Below, one piece after another: positions 27,264-36,996 of a stretch of DNA of 64,000 nucleotides (position 1 is its first letter; the number at the start of each line of letters is the position of its first letter). The notes under the pieces were generated by a model. It saw only the letters and a list, made by a program, of their open reading frames with translations. It did no database searches and had not been told where the DNA came from. The translations under genes and the position numbers were made by a program. Source of the DNA: Hydrogenophaga pseudoflava (GTDB lineage: Bacteria > Pseudomonadota > Gammaproteobacteria > Burkholderiales > Burkholderiaceae_C); NCBI RefSeq assembly GCF_031020795.1, contig NZ_JAVHJP010000001.1, positions 532,751-596,750 of the forward strand, read 5' to 3'.

Positions 27264-28577
27264 TCAGTCGGCCAGCAATGCCGCGCGCTTCCACGCAGCC
27301 TGGGCAGCTACCTGGTCCTGGCGCTCCTCGGCCAACAACGCCAGGGCGCACCAGGTGCGCCTCAGCAGGCCCGGCTCGCGAAGACTGTGGCTGGCCTGGC
27401 CCAGCAGCTGCGCCGCCTTGCCCCACAGCTGGCGCTGCCGGCAGGCCTGCCCGGTGAGGTACTGCAGGTAAGCGTTGTTGGGCCACTGCCGCTGACTCTG
27501 TTCCAGACGGGCCAGGCCCGTGGCATCGAGCCGCATGAGTCCCGGCTCCAAGGCCAGCGTCAGTTGGTGCTGCAAGCGTTCATCCAGCGCGGCGAACCCT
27601 TGCCACACCGGCTCCAGCCATCCGGCGGTCAGCCCATGTGCCTGCACCGCCATGTCCTCCTCAGGCGCCATGGCCACCAACCGGTGGGCCCGCTCCACCG
27701 CGGCAAGAATCAGTTCGGGCATCGTCTGCTCGGACATATCGAGGCGCGACCACACGGATTGCAACTGGGCCAGGTCGTGCGCCTCGCGCAGCGCATCCAG
27801 CGCAAGACCCCGCACGATGCTGCGCGAGGCCTCTGGCGAAAAGGCGCGGTGCTTGGCCAGCAGACGCGCCGTTTCCAGCGCTTCGGCGGTGGCGCCGCCC
27901 AGCCGGGCGACCCGCAGCTTCAGGCGCAGGGTCTGGATGCGGCGCGACGCCCCCTGCGGCAGTTCGTCCAGGTGGCTGCGGGCGGCCTGGAGATCGCGGT
28001 CCTCGACCGCCCAGCGCACCGCCCGCATCAGGGCCCCTTCGCGGGCCTCGACGGATTCCTTGGCCAGCTTCGGATGCAGGGCCGCCTGCAGGTGTTCGTC
28101 GCGGGTGCCGCGGTTCTGCAGCGATTGCGCGGCCTCGGCCACCAGCAGGTGGGCCAGCAGCTGGAGCTGCCCACGGCGCGGCCACTGGGCCGCCGGATGG
28201 CTGTTGAGTTGCTCCAGCGCCGACAACCCGGCCGCCTGCGCCCGCACGAAGCGCCCCGCGATCTGGTTGGACAGGGCGTCCATCACCGCACCCACCGCCG
28301 CCCGCTCCATCTGCTGGCTGCGCCAGCGCTGCGCCTGGCGGGGCAACTCGCGGAACAGGCTCAGGGCGCGCAAGGCCAGGTACAGCAGCACGAAGCCCGC
28401 GACCAGGCAGAACAGCACGAAGTTGAACGAGACGTCGAACCGGTAAGGAGGCCAGAACAGGCTCACCATGGCCTGGTTGTGTCCGGTCAGCAGGGCCAGC
28501 GCCACCGCAAGCGCAGCCAGCCCGAGCAACCAGAAGACGTTGCGCATCGCGCCCAGCTGGCGCCGTGCTCCGTTCAT
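27264..28577 (-). CDS. HemY N-terminal-domain (TPR-like) membrane protein
   Basis: This protein belongs to the 'HemY' family found downstream of hemX in proteobacteria; it is not protoporphyrinogen oxidase and its role in haem metabolism is unproven. The 437-residue protein has two N-terminal transmembrane helices (VFWLLGLAALAVALALL and FVLFCLVAGFVLLYLAL) followed by a long helical, TPR-like soluble region rich in Ala, Leu and Arg. The ATG at 28575-28577 overlaps the hemX stop by one base (TGATG); an internal ATG at 28547 (MRNVFWLLG) would give the more usual family start. It ends the hemCDXY set. Confidence 0.85.
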   Translation of the reverse strand: MNGARRQLGAMRNVFWLLGLAALAVALALLTGHNQAMVSLFWPPYRFDVSFNFVLFCLVAGFVLLYLALRALSLFRELPRQAQRWRSQQMERAAVGAVMDALSNQIAGRFVRAQAAGLSALEQLNSHPAAQWPRRGQLQLLAHLLVAEAAQSLQNRGTRDEHLQAALHPKLAKESVEAREGALMRAVRWAVEDRDLQAARSHLDELPQGASRRIQTLRLKLRVARLGGATAEALETARLLAKHRAFSPEASRSIVRGLALDALREAHDLAQLQSVWSRLDMSEQTMPELILAAVERAHRLVAMAPEEDMAVQAHGLTAGWLEPVWQGFAALDERLQHQLTLALEPGLMRLDATGLARLEQSQRQWPNNAYLQYLTGQACRQRQLWGKAAQLLGQASHSLREPGLLRRTWCALALLAEERQDQVAAQAAWKRAALLAD

Positions 28578-29719
28578 CAGCGACCTCCCGCGGCCACCGC
28601 GAGCGCCGCCAGGCTTTCTTCGGGCCGGGGCCATTCGGTGAGCACCAGTTCCGCACGCAGCTGTGTCACGGCGGCCTGCGCGGCGGCCACGTCGGGTGCG
28701 GTGGTGTCGAAGTGGCGGGCGAGCGCCGCATCGATGGTCTTGAGGTCGTCCTGCACCGCGTCCATCTGGCGGGCCAGCAGACCCAGCCGCGCGTTGAGCA
28801 GCCGCAGCTTGAGGTTCTCCCGCAGGAAGAACGCCTGCTCCGGCGCCAGCAGCACCGCTTCGGGACGGTCGATGCGGCTCACACGCACCAGCTCACGTCC
28901 GCTGCGGGTGGTTTCTTCCCATACGCGCGACCAGAAACCGGTCCAGGTCTGCACGGCGCGGTCCCAGCCGCCCTGAGCGGGCGCGGGCGGATCGACCGGG
29001 CTGGCGCCTTCTGCCGCGTGCTGCGGCCGGGCGGCTGCCTTGCGCGCCGCGGGCGAGCGGGGCCCCACGTCGTTGGGCACAGGCCATTGGTCCACCCGCT
29101 GTACGAGCTCGTCCAACCGCTGGACCAGCGAGGGCACATCGGCCACGGAGGTGCTGCGGATGCGCTGCACGTCGCGCGCGATGGCGCGCTGCACCGGGTT
29201 CAAACGCGGCTGGGCGGCCCGGGCGATGCGCTCATCGGCCGACTGCAGCGCCGCGAGCAGCGGCTGCACGCTGCCGGTGAGCTGGGACTGCTGCTGGGCC
29301 AGGCGCAGGGAAGATTCCAGGTCCTGCACCAGGTTGTCATCGCGCGAGCGGGACAGCGCCAGCATCAGCTCTTCGAGCTGGGAGCGCTGCAGACTGACTT
29401 CGGACAGACGGACCTCGGCCACCGCCAGACGCGCCTGCAACTCCTTGACCTGAGCCTCGGCCTGGGTTGCCAGCGCGCGCGTCTCCGACGACTGGGTTTC
29501 GCCAATCTGGGTGCGGCGTGCCAGCTCCTTCTGTGTGAAGTCCATCTTCTGCCACAGCAGGCCGGCCATCATCAGCGTCAGCACCGCCAGCAGCAGGGCC
29601 AGCGCACCCAGCCAGGCACCGCTTCGACGGATGGGTGCGGGGGAGCCGGCAGCGGCGGCCACCACGGGCAGACCGGGGCTCGCCACAGCGGAGGAAGGTT
29701 CGGGGGTGTCGTTGCTCAT
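28577..29719 (-). CDS. hemX: HemX-like membrane protein
   Basis: HemX-family proteins are encoded between hemD and hemY and are often annotated as uroporphyrinogen-III methyltransferase, but they lack the SAM-binding motifs of SUMT. The 380-residue protein has a short Ser/Pro/Ala-rich N-terminus, a single transmembrane helix (AWLGALALLLAVLTLMMAGLLW), a coiled-coil region (around ELARRTQIGETQSSE to LRLAQQQSQL) and a helical C-terminal domain. The ATG overlaps the hemD stop by 4 nt (ATGA). I see no catalytic residues and would expect a scaffolding or regulatory role. Confidence 0.86.
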   Translation of the reverse strand: MSNDTPEPSSAVASPGLPVVAAAAGSPAPIRRSGAWLGALALLLAVLTLMMAGLLWQKMDFTQKELARRTQIGETQSSETRALATQAEAQVKELQARLAVAEVRLSEVSLQRSQLEELMLALSRSRDDNLVQDLESSLRLAQQQSQLTGSVQPLLAALQSADERIARAAQPRLNPVQRAIARDVQRIRSTSVADVPSLVQRLDELVQRVDQWPVPNDVGPRSPAARKAAARPQHAAEGASPVDPPAPAQGGWDRAVQTWTGFWSRVWEETTRSGRELVRVSRIDRPEAVLLAPEQAFFLRENLKLRLLNARLGLLARQMDAVQDDLKTIDAALARHFDTTAPDVAAAQAAVTQLRAELVLTEWPRPEESLAALAVAAGGR

Positions 29720-30561
29720 GTCGGGCTCCGCATTGATTCTAGGGCGAGCAACACATCGGCCAATGCAGGGCGGCTGGTGTGCACCTGCACGAAGCCTGCG
29801 GCCCGCGCCGCGGCAGCGATCCGTTCGTGCGTGCACAAGGCCGCGGCACGGGACCAGTCGGTCGCCGGCATGGCGGTCTGCAGATGGGCGACCGCTTCGG
29901 AGCTGCTGAAAAGCCAGAGGCCATCCTGCACCGCGAGGGTCCGGTCGGACGCAGACCAGCGCGGCGCATGCCGCTCGTACGCGGCACAGGTGTCGACTTG
30001 GGCCCCGCGCGCGCGGCACTGCTCCAGCAGCCATTCACGCCCGTTGCCTTCGGCACCGCCTGCGAGCGCCCCATCGGCCGCGGCGGACACCCCCCGCACC
30101 ACCAGCACCCGGGCGCCAGGCCTGGCCTGCGACGACACCACGGGCCACAGGTGCTCGGAATCGAACTGCGGCGCATCCGCTGGCGGCTGGTCAACCCGGT
30201 CGGGGCCCAGACCCAGGCGCTGCAAGGCCTCAGCAAGCACGCGCGCGGTGCCAGGCCCCGGCGCCCAGAACCGGGTACCGGCCTGGTGCGCTTCGCCGTC
30301 CGCAACCACGCCATCGAAGAAGTGCTGCACCGCCGCGCTGCTCACGAACATCAGCGCATCCCAGTGGCTCCAATGGGACTGTGCGTGGCGCAGCCGCGCC
30401 AGAACCTGCGGGTCGCGCGGGGTGCCGATGTCGATCAGCGGCAGGCTGTAAGCCGCCCATCCCTGGGCCTGCAGCGCCGCCACCCAGGCGGCGGCTTCGC
30501 CAGCGGGCCGTGTCACGATCACCCGGGACCAGCGGGAAGGCACGGCCGCGTGCCCTGCCAA
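29716..30561 (-). CDS. hemD: Uroporphyrinogen-III synthase
   Basis: HemD closes and inverts ring D of hydroxymethylbilane to make uroporphyrinogen III. The 281-residue protein starts with VIVTRPAGEAAAWVAAL, the family's first strand and helix, followed by the ALMFVSSAAVQHFFD segment, RVLVVRG and LWLFSSSEAVAHL. HemD sequences are poorly conserved, so position (directly after hemC, 3-nt gap, and before hemX with 4-nt overlap) supports the call. A ~10-residue insert in the middle (GALAGGAEGNGRE) is within the range of the family. Confidence 0.9.
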   Translation of the reverse strand: MAGHAAVPSRWSRVIVTRPAGEAAAWVAALQAQGWAAYSLPLIDIGTPRDPQVLARLRHAQSHWSHWDALMFVSSAAVQHFFDGVVADGEAHQAGTRFWAPGPGTARVLAEALQRLGLGPDRVDQPPADAPQFDSEHLWPVVSSQARPGARVLVVRGVSAAADGALAGGAEGNGREWLLEQCRARGAQVDTCAAYERHAPRWSASDRTLAVQDGLWLFSSSEAVAHLQTAMPATDWSRAAALCTHERIAAAARAAGFVQVHTSRPALADVLLALESMRSPT

Positions 30562-30564
30562 GGC

Positions 30565-31527
30565 TCAGCCTCCCGCTGCGCGGGCGCCGCCGGCGCGCAG
30601 GGCCTGCGCCACCCGGTGCCCCAGGGACTCTGCCTGCTCCAGCGTCTCGACGTGCGCCTGCTCCTGCACCCGCACCACCGCCGTGCGTCCCTCCGGGTCA
30701 CCCCAGGCGGCGTCCAGGCGCAGGGTCTGCGGTGCCTCGGCATCCCAGCGGGCGTAAGCAGCCAGCGGCATCGAGCAGCTGCCCCCCATGGCGCGGGAGA
30801 CCGTGCGTTCAGCCGCCACCCGCAGCCAGGTCGGCATGTGCACCAGTGGCGCGAGGGCCTGCATCAGATCGGTGCGGTCGCTGCGCACCTCGATGCCCAG
30901 CGCACCCTGTCCTGCGGCGGGAAGGGACTGCTCGGGGTCGAAGATGCTGCGGATGCGCGGAGACAGGCCCAGCCGCTTGAGGCCGGCCGCGGCCAGCACG
31001 ATGGCGTGGTACTGGCCTTCGTCGAGTTTGCGCAGGCGGGTGTCAAGGTTGCCGCGCAGCGGTTCGATGCGCACGTCCTGCCGGCCCAGGCGGTCCAGCG
31101 CCTCTCGCAGCAGCACCAGCCGGCGCAGGCTGGATGTGCCCACCACCCCGTCACGGGGCAGATCGGCCAGCGAGGCGCACGACGGGGACACCCAGGCATC
31201 CCGCGGGTCTTCGCGTTCCATCACACAGGCCAGGGCGAAACCGTCGGGCAGGTCCATCGGCACGTCCTTGAGCGAATGCACCGCGATGTCGGCGCGCCGC
31301 TCCTCCAGTGCCACCTCCAGCTCCTTCACGAACAGGCCCTTGCCCCCCACCTTGGAGAGACTGCGGTCGAGGATCTGGTCGCCCTGAGTGGTCATGCCCA
31401 GCAGCGTCACACGGTGGCCCAAAGATTGCAGGAGCGCCCGGACATGCTCGGCCTGCCACAGTGCCAGACGGCTCTCCCGCGTGGCGATCGTGATGTCAAG
31501 CGAGGCGGGCGGGTTTGAAATGGACAC
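30565..31527 (-). CDS. hemC: Hydroxymethylbilane synthase (porphobilinogen deaminase)
   Basis: HemC polymerises four porphobilinogens to hydroxymethylbilane. The 320-residue protein starts with [18 protein letters not shown], has [14 protein letters not shown], the arginine-rich pocket ([22 protein letters not shown]) and the cofactor-attaching Cys in [12 protein letters not shown]. It initiates with GTG at 31525-31527. A TGACAT string lies 6 nt before this start, a weaker version of the leaderless pattern seen elsewhere in the window. It heads hemC-hemD-hemX-hemY and is divergent from ppc. Confidence 0.96.
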   Translation of the reverse strand: MSISNPPASLDITIATRESRLALWQAEHVRALLQSLGHRVTLLGMTTQGDQILDRSLSKVGGKGLFVKELEVALEERRADIAVHSLKDVPMDLPDGFALACVMEREDPRDAWVSPSCASLADLPRDGVVGTSSLRRLVLLREALDRLGRQDVRIEPLRGNLDTRLRKLDEGQYHAIVLAAAGLKRLGLSPRIRSIFDPEQSLPAAGQGALGIEVRSDRTDLMQALAPLVHMPTWLRVAAERTVSRAMGGSCSMPLAAYARWDAEAPQTLRLDAAWGDPEGRTAVVRVQEQAHVETLEQAESLGHRVAQALRAGGARAAGG

Positions 31528-31669
31528 GGTGCGATGTCAAAAAAAGATCAGGCCAGAACCGGCGTTTTTGTACCCCGTTGGTAACGGCGCGGGGAACTTT
31601 GGATGCTAGCATGCCCCCTGCCCAAAATTTCAGCAAAACCTCTCTCGGCACCCCTCGCCATCACCCCGC

Positions 31670-34501
31670 ATGAGCCCCTCGCCCTCCCGCAAAGCCGCCC
31701 TCTCCTCCCGCAGCCGTGCTGGCGCCGACAAGGACCTGCCCCTGGTCGAGGACATCCGACTGCTGGGCCGCATCCTCGGCGATGTGATCCGCGAGCAGGA
31801 GGGCAAGGCGATGTTTGAGCTGATCGAGCTGATCCGCCAGCTCTCGGTGGCCTTCCGCCGGCACGCCGACGAATCAGCCGACAAGACACTCAAGAAGCTG
31901 CTCAAGGGCCTGTCGGGCCAGCAGACGGTGAGCGTGATCCGCGCCTTCACCTACTTCAGCCACCTCGCCAACCTGGCCGAGGACCGCCATCACATCCGCC
32001 GCCGCGCCATCCACGAACGCGCGGGCGATCTGCAGCCCGGCAGCCTGGCCATGACCCTGCAGCGCCTGCACAAGGCCGGCATTGCGCCGCCGCAGATCGT
32101 GCAGACCCTCGCCGCCGCGCACATTTCTCCCGTGCTCACCGCCCACCCCACCGAAGTGCAGCGCAAGAGCATCCTGGACGCCGAACGCGACATCGCCCGC
32201 CTGCTGGCGGAGCGCGAACACCTGCTGCCGCGCGAGCTGGCCGACAACGAACTGCAGCTGCGCGCCCGTGTCACGCAACTCTGGCAGACCCGCCTGCTGC
32301 GCTACACCAAGCTCACCGTCGCCGACGAAATCGAGAACGCGCTGAGCTACTACCAGGCCACATTCCTCAACGAGATCCCGCGGCTGTACCGTGATCTCGA
32401 AGAAGGGCTGGGCGAAGCCGCGGCCGAAGGCCTCGCCCCCTTCCTGCGCATGGGACAGTGGATCGGCGGGGACCGCGACGGCAATCCGAACGTCACCGCA
32501 CCCACCCTCGACCTCGCCCTGCGCAGCCAGTGCGAGATGGTGCTGCGCCACCACCTGACGCAGGTCCATCTGCTCGGCGCCGAGCTGTCTGTGTCGGCCA
32601 TCCTCACTCAGGTGACGCCCGCCATGCAGGCACTGGCCGAGCGCTCCCCCGACCGCAACGCCCACCGCCAGGACGAGCCCTACCGCCGCGCCCTCACCGG
32701 CATGTACGCCCGCCTGGCCGCCTCGCTCCAGGCGCTCACCGGCGGCGAAGCGGCGCGGCATGCCGTCGCACCGCAAGACCCTTACCGGGGCCCGGAAGAA
32801 CTGCTGGCCGACCTGCGCACCATTGAGGCCTCGCTGCTCGCCCACCACGGCGCCCACCTGGTGCGCAACCGCCTGCGCCCGCTGATCCGTGCGGTGGAGG
32901 TGTTCGGCTTTCACCTCGCCACGGTCGATCTGCGCCAGAGCTCGGACAAGCACGAAGAGGTCGTGGCCGAACTGCTGGCCACGGCGCGCATCGAGACCGA
33001 CTACAGCGCCCTTGACGAGGCGACCAAGCAGGCAGTGCTGCTGCGCCAGCTCAACGATGCGCGCCCGCTGCGCGTGCCCGGTGTCACCTACTCGGCCCAT
33101 GCCCAGAGTGAACTGGCGATCTTCGACACCGCCCGACTGGCGCGCCAGCGTTACGGCAGCGCCGCCATTCGCCACGCCATCATCAGCCACACCGAAACCG
33201 TGAGCGACCTGCTGGAGGTGCTGCTGCTGCAGAAGGAAGTGGGGCTGGTGCGGGGCCTGCTCGCCGAAGATGCGGTGGCGGACCTGATCGTGGTGCCACT
33301 GTTCGAAACCATCGAGGACCTGCGCAACGCGGCGCCCATCATGCGCGACTACTACGGCCTGCCGGGCGTGCGCGAAATGGTGCTGCGCGGTGCGGCCGAC
33401 GGCTATGGCGAGCAGGACATCATGCTGGGCTACTCGGACAGCAACAAGGACGGCGGCATCTTCACCAGCAACTGGGAGCTGTACCGCGCCGAGATCGCGC
33501 TGGTGGAGCTGTTCGACAGCCTCAATGCAAATGCCGACAAGACCATCCAGCTGCGCATGTTCCACGGCCGCGGCGGCACCGTCGGCCGCGGCGGCGGCCC
33601 GAGCTATCAGGCCATCCTGGCCCAGCCGCCCGGCACGGTGCGCGGCCAGATCCGCCTGACCGAGCAGGGCGAGGTGATCGGCTCGAAGTACGCCAATCCC
33701 GAGATCGGCCGCCGCAACCTGGAAACCCTGGTCGCGGCCACATTGGAGGCCACACTGCTGCAGCCCACGCGCAACGCACCCAGGGCCTTCCTCGAAGCCG
33801 CAGCCGAACTGTCGTCGGCCAGCATGAAGGCCTACCGCGCCCTGGTCTACGACACACCACGCTTCCCCGAGTACTTCTTCGCTGCCACGCCGATCCGGGA
33901 AATCGCCGAACTCAACATCGGCTCGCGTCCGGCCTCGCGCAAGGCGACGCAGAAAATCGAAGACCTGCGCGCCATCCCCTGGGGCTTCAGCTGGGGCCAG
34001 TGCCGCCTGACGCTGCCGGGCTGGTACGGCTTCGGCTCGGCGGTCCAGGCCTTCCTCAAGGGTGGCGGCGCCAAGGGACAGGCCGAGCGCAAGGAACTGC
34101 TGCAGAAGATGTTCAGGCAATGGCCCTTCTTCAGCACCCTGCTGTCCAACATGGACATGGTCATGGCCAAAAGCGACCTGGCCCTGGCCACGCGCTACGC
34201 CGAGCTGGTTGGAGACAAGAAGCTGCGCAAGAAGGTGTTCGATGCCATCGAGGCCGAGTGGCACCGCACGGCCGAAGCGCTGACGCTGGTCACCGGCGAG
34301 AAGCAGCGGCTGGCGAACAACGAGGCGCTGCAGCGCTCGGTGCGCCACCGCTTCCCCTACATCGACCCGCTGCACCACCTGCAGGTCGAGCTGGTGCAGC
34401 GCCACCGGGCGGGCGATCTCGACAACGAGGACGAGAAGGTCCGTCGGGGCATCCACCTCTCGATCAACGGCATCGCGGCCGGGCTGCGCAACACCGGCTG
34501 A
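31670..34501 (+). CDS. ppc: Phosphoenolpyruvate carboxylase
   Basis: Ppc converts PEP and bicarbonate to oxaloacetate to refill the TCA cycle. The 943-residue enzyme has the catalytic His in [13 protein letters not shown], the [11 protein letters not shown] motif, the second active site region [16 protein letters not shown] and the glycine loop [14 protein letters not shown]. The conserved C-terminus [10 protein letters not shown] is complete. The 142-bp gap to hemC holds the palindrome ATGCTAGCAT (around 31601) near the expected -10, but no clear promoter pair. The start lacks a good Shine-Dalgarno. Confidence 0.97.
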   Translation: MSPSPSRKAALSSRSRAGADKDLPLVEDIRLLGRILGDVIREQEGKAMFELIELIRQLSVAFRRHADESADKTLKKLLKGLSGQQTVSVIRAFTYFSHLANLAEDRHHIRRRAIHERAGDLQPGSLAMTLQRLHKAGIAPPQIVQTLAAAHISPVLTAHPTEVQRKSILDAERDIARLLAEREHLLPRELADNELQLRARVTQLWQTRLLRYTKLTVADEIENALSYYQATFLNEIPRLYRDLEEGLGEAAAEGLAPFLRMGQWIGGDRDGNPNVTAPTLDLALRSQCEMVLRHHLTQVHLLGAELSVSAILTQVTPAMQALAERSPDRNAHRQDEPYRRALTGMYARLAASLQALTGGEAARHAVAPQDPYRGPEELLADLRTIEASLLAHHGAHLVRNRLRPLIRAVEVFGFHLATVDLRQSSDKHEEVVAELLATARIETDYSALDEATKQAVLLRQLNDARPLRVPGVTYSAHAQSELAIFDTARLARQRYGSAAIRHAIISHTETVSDLLEVLLLQKEVGLVRGLLAEDAVADLIVVPLFETIEDLRNAAPIMRDYYGLPGVREMVLRGAADGYGEQDIMLGYSDSNKDGGIFTSNWELYRAEIALVELFDSLNANADKTIQLRMFHGRGGTVGRGGGPSYQAILAQPPGTVRGQIRLTEQGEVIGSKYANPEIGRRNLETLVAATLEATLLQPTRNAPRAFLEAAAELSSASMKAYRALVYDTPRFPEYFFAATPIREIAELNIGSRPASRKATQKIEDLRAIPWGFSWGQCRLTLPGWYGFGSAVQAFLKGGGAKGQAERKELLQKMFRQWPFFSTLLSNMDMVMAKSDLALATRYAELVGDKKLRKKVFDAIEAEWHRTAEALTLVTGEKQRLANNEALQRSVRHRFPYIDPLHHLQVELVQRHRAGDLDNEDEKVRRGIHLSINGIAAGLRNTG

Positions 34502-34541
34502 GGACATCCCCCAACGACAGCGGGGGCAGAGGGTCGGCCAC

Positions 34542-34547
34542 TAAAAT
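34542..34547 (+). promoter_or_regulatory. -10-like TAAAAT, 6 nt before the rnm GTG
   Basis: TAAAAT is followed by GAATCC and the GTG start codon at 34554, with no Shine-Dalgarno. This fits the leaderless pattern. Confidence 0.5.
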
Positions 34548-34553
34548 GAATCC

Positions 34554-35408
34554 GTGACCCACTTGACCAACGCCGACCTGCATTGCCACTCCGTTGTCTC
34601 GGATGGCACGCTCACGCCCGAAGAACTCGCACCACGGGCCAAGGCCAACGGCGTCGAACTCTGGGCGCTGACCGACCACGACGAGGTGGGCGGCCAGGAG
34701 CGCGCGGCGGCGGCGGCCCGTCTGGTCGGTCTGCCCTACCTCACCGGCGCGGAAATTTCCGTGACCTTCGCGGGCGTGACAGTGCACATCGTCGGGCTGG
34801 GGTTTGACCCCACCGACCGTGCCTTGGTCAACGGCCTGCGCCAGACCCGCGGTGGCCGCGAGGAGCGCGCCCGGCAGATGGGGGTGGAGCTGGCACGGGT
34901 GGGCATTCCGGGCGCCTTCGAAGGCGCGATGAAATACGTCGGCAACCCCGACCTGATCTCGCGCAGCCACTTCGCGCGCTACATCGTCGAGTCGGGCCAC
35001 TGCTCCGACACCAACGCCGTGTTCCGCAAGTACCTGGCCGAAGGCAAGCCCGGTTTCGTGCCACACCGCTGGGCCAGCCTGGGCGACGCGGTGAAGTGGA
35101 TCACTGGTGCCGGTGGTGTGGCGGTGATCGCCCACCCGGCCCGCTACAAGTTCACCGCCAACGAAGAGTTCGCGCTGTTCAACGAGTTCCGTGCGCACGG
35201 TGGGCGGGGCGTCGAGGTGGTCACCGGTGCCCACAGCCAGGCCGACTACGTGAAGTACGCCGAGTTCTGCAGCGAGTTCGGCCTGCTGGCCTCGCGCGGC
35301 AGCGACTTCCACAGCCCCGATGAAAGCCATACAGATCTCGGCAAGCTGCCCGACCTGCCCGGCAACGTGACGCCGGTCTGGTCCCTGCTCGAGTCCCGCG
35401 TCCAGTGA
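34554..35408 (+). CDS. rnm: PHP-domain phosphatase/RNase (YciV/RNase AM family)
   Basis: YciV-type PHP proteins act as 3',5'-nucleoside bisphosphate phosphatases and 5'-3' exonucleases on short RNA. The 284-residue protein has the PHP metal-site motifs: DLHCHSVVSDG (first HxH), LTDHDEVGG, GAEISV, HIVGLGF, VAVIAHPARY and RGSDFHSP. The start is GTG at 34554; the -10-like hexamer 6 nt upstream decides it. It overlaps the next gene by one base (TGATG). In E. coli the same gene neighbours yciO, as it does here one gene away. Confidence 0.9.
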   Translation: MTHLTNADLHCHSVVSDGTLTPEELAPRAKANGVELWALTDHDEVGGQERAAAAARLVGLPYLTGAEISVTFAGVTVHIVGLGFDPTDRALVNGLRQTRGGREERARQMGVELARVGIPGAFEGAMKYVGNPDLISRSHFARYIVESGHCSDTNAVFRKYLAEGKPGFVPHRWASLGDAVKWITGAGGVAVIAHPARYKFTANEEFALFNEFRAHGGRGVEVVTGAHSQADYVKYAEFCSEFGLLASRGSDFHSPDESHTDLGKLPDLPGNVTPVWSLLESRVQ

Positions 35409-36319
35409 TGTCCGCGCTCCCGGTGGCCCACGGCCGCCGTGCCGCGTTGGGTGTGGCCTGTCTGGTCAGTGCCATGGCCTGCTTCGCGGTGCTGGACACC
35501 GCGGTCAAGGTGGTCGGGGCCTTCATCTCGGTGCTGGTGGCGGTCTGGTTCCGCTACATGTTCCAGGCCGTCGCGGTGACAGCGGTGATGCTGCCGGTGC
35601 GCGGCCGCCGCTTGTGGCGCACGGAGCACCCGCGGTTCCAGCTGGTGCGTGGCCTTCTGCTCCTGGCCGTGAGCGCGCTGTCGTTCGTGAGCGTGCAGTT
35701 CATGCCGCTGGGCGAGTTCACTGCCTTTGTCATGACCACACCCCTGGTGGTCACGCTGCTGGCAGCCACGTTCCTGGGGGAGAAGGTGTCGCCACTGCGC
35801 TGGGCGCTGGTCGCTGGCGGGTTCATCGGCGCCATGCTCGTGGTGCAGCCCGGTGGCGCAACGATCGGCTGGGCCACGCTGTTGCCGGTCGCCATGGTGC
35901 TGACCTATGCCGGGTTCCAGATCCTGACCAGCCGCATGGCACGCACCGAAGACCCGATGACCATGCACTTCTACACCGGCTGGGTCGGCGCGCTGGTCGC
36001 ATCGGCCGTGCTGCCCTTTGTCTGGCAGGGCATGCCCGACGCCCGGGCCTTCGCGCTGCTCTGCCTGGTCGGGCTGATGGGCACCGTGGGACACTTTCTG
36101 CTCATCCTCGCCTTCGCGCGCACCAGCGCCTCGGCTCTCACGCCCTTCGTCTACACGCAGATCGGCTTCGCGATGTTCTGTGGCTGGCTGGTGTTCGACC
36201 ATGTGCCGGGCCCGCACGAGTCGCTGGGCATCGGCCTGATCGTCGCCTGCGGCCTCGCGGCAAGCTGGCTGACCACGCGCAAGGGCCAGGGTGTGCCGCA
36301 GCCGCCCCCACCCACCTGA
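35408..36319 (+). CDS. EamA/DMT-superfamily transporter
   Basis: The 303-residue protein is predicted to have ten transmembrane helices arranged as two EamA repeats (for example ALGVACLVSAMACFAVLD at the start and HFLLILAFARTSASALTPF in the second half), matching drug/metabolite exporters of the RhaT/YdcZ type. The substrate cannot be told from sequence. The ATG overlaps the rnm stop by one base; a GTG 3 bp earlier is possible. It is inserted between rnm and yciO, so it is probably co-transcribed with rnm. Confidence 0.9.
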   Translation: MSALPVAHGRRAALGVACLVSAMACFAVLDTAVKVVGAFISVLVAVWFRYMFQAVAVTAVMLPVRGRRLWRTEHPRFQLVRGLLLLAVSALSFVSVQFMPLGEFTAFVMTTPLVVTLLAATFLGEKVSPLRWALVAGGFIGAMLVVQPGGATIGWATLLPVAMVLTYAGFQILTSRMARTEDPMTMHFYTGWVGALVASAVLPFVWQGMPDARAFALLCLVGLMGTVGHFLLILAFARTSASALTPFVYTQIGFAMFCGWLVFDHVPGPHESLGIGLIVACGLAASWLTTRKGQGVPQPPPPT

Positions 36320-36338
36320 AACCGCGGACCGGCCAGCG

Positions 36339-36344
36339 CACAAT
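36339..36344 (+). promoter_or_regulatory. -10-like CACAAT, 6 nt before the yciO start
   Basis: CACAAT is followed by TGCGTC and the ATG at 36351, with no Shine-Dalgarno. Confidence 0.45.
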
Positions 36345-36350
36345 TGCGTC

Positions 36351-36992
36351 ATGTCCCAGTTTTTTGAAGTCCACCCCGACAACCCGCAGCCGCGCCTGCT
36401 CAAGCAGGCGGTGCAGTTGCTCGAGCGCGGCGGCGTGCTCGCGGTACCGACCGACTCCAGCTACGCCCTGGTCTGCCACCTGGACGACAAGGGCGCCGCC
36501 GACCGGCTGCGCCGCATTCGCCAGGTCGACGACAAGCACCACCTGACCTTGCTCTGCCGCGACCTGAGCCAGCTCTCCAGCTACGCCAAGGTGGACAACC
36601 GCCAGTACCGACTGCTCAAGCTGGCCACGCCGGGGCCCTACACCTTCATCCTGGAGGCCAGCAAGGAAGTGCCCCGGCGGGTGAGCCATCCGTCGCGCAA
36701 GACCATCGGGCTGCGGGTGCCCCAGCACACCGCACTGCTGGCCCTGCTCGACCTGCACGACGCGCCACTGTTGGCCACCACGCTGATCGCGCCGGACGAG
36801 AGCGAACCGATGAACGATGCCAGCGAGATCAGGGAACGCTTCGAACACGAGCTGGACGGCGTGATCGACGCGGGCGCCTGCGCCCTCGAACCCACTTCCG
36901 TGATCGACCTCACCCCCATGGGCACAGGGGGTGAGCCCGAGGTGGTGCGCGAGGGCCGCGGGCCGCTGCATCCCCTGGGTCTGGGACAATAG
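36351..36992 (+). CDS. yciO: Sua5/YciO/YrdC-fold protein YciO
   Basis: YciO is a paralogue of the t6A enzyme TsaC/YrdC with the same fold but an uncertain reaction. The 213-residue protein starts MSQFFEVHPDNPQPR and shows GGVLAVPTDSSYALVCHL (PTDTxYGL-type site), KHHLTLLCRDLSQLS, TPGPYTFIL and RKTIGLRVPQH. A TsaC proper may be encoded elsewhere. The rnm-EamA-yciO-M50-trpS order matches the widely seen yciV-yciO-trpS synteny. The stop lies 4 nt before the M50 gene start. Confidence 0.92.
   Translation: MSQFFEVHPDNPQPRLLKQAVQLLERGGVLAVPTDSSYALVCHLDDKGAADRLRRIRQVDDKHHLTLLCRDLSQLSSYAKVDNRQYRLLKLATPGPYTFILEASKEVPRRVSHPSRKTIGLRVPQHTALLALLDLHDAPLLATTLIAPDESEPMNDASEIRERFEHELDGVIDAGACALEPTSVIDLTPMGTGGEPEVVREGRGPLHPLGLGQ
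36985..36990 (+). promoter_or_regulatory. -10-like GACAAT, 6 nt before the M50 protease start
   Basis: GACAAT lies inside the last codons of yciO and is followed by AGCCCG and the ATG at 36997. The 16 bases ending with this ATG are identical to those in front of the maf-like gene. Confidence 0.45.
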
Positions 36993-36996
36993 CCCG

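Noticed and set aside
28577-29719. HemX as a genuine uroporphyrinogen-III methyltransferase
   Set aside because: The SAM-binding motifs of SUMT enzymes are not present; the protein is a single-pass coiled-coil membrane protein.
31874-34507. An 877-codon minus-strand open frame antisense to ppc
   Set aside because: ppc has all its active-site motifs; the antisense frame has none and arises from codon bias at high G+C.
34503-34530. CCCCC...GGGGG repeat after ppc as a terminator
   Set aside because: The stem is short and no T-run follows on either strand.
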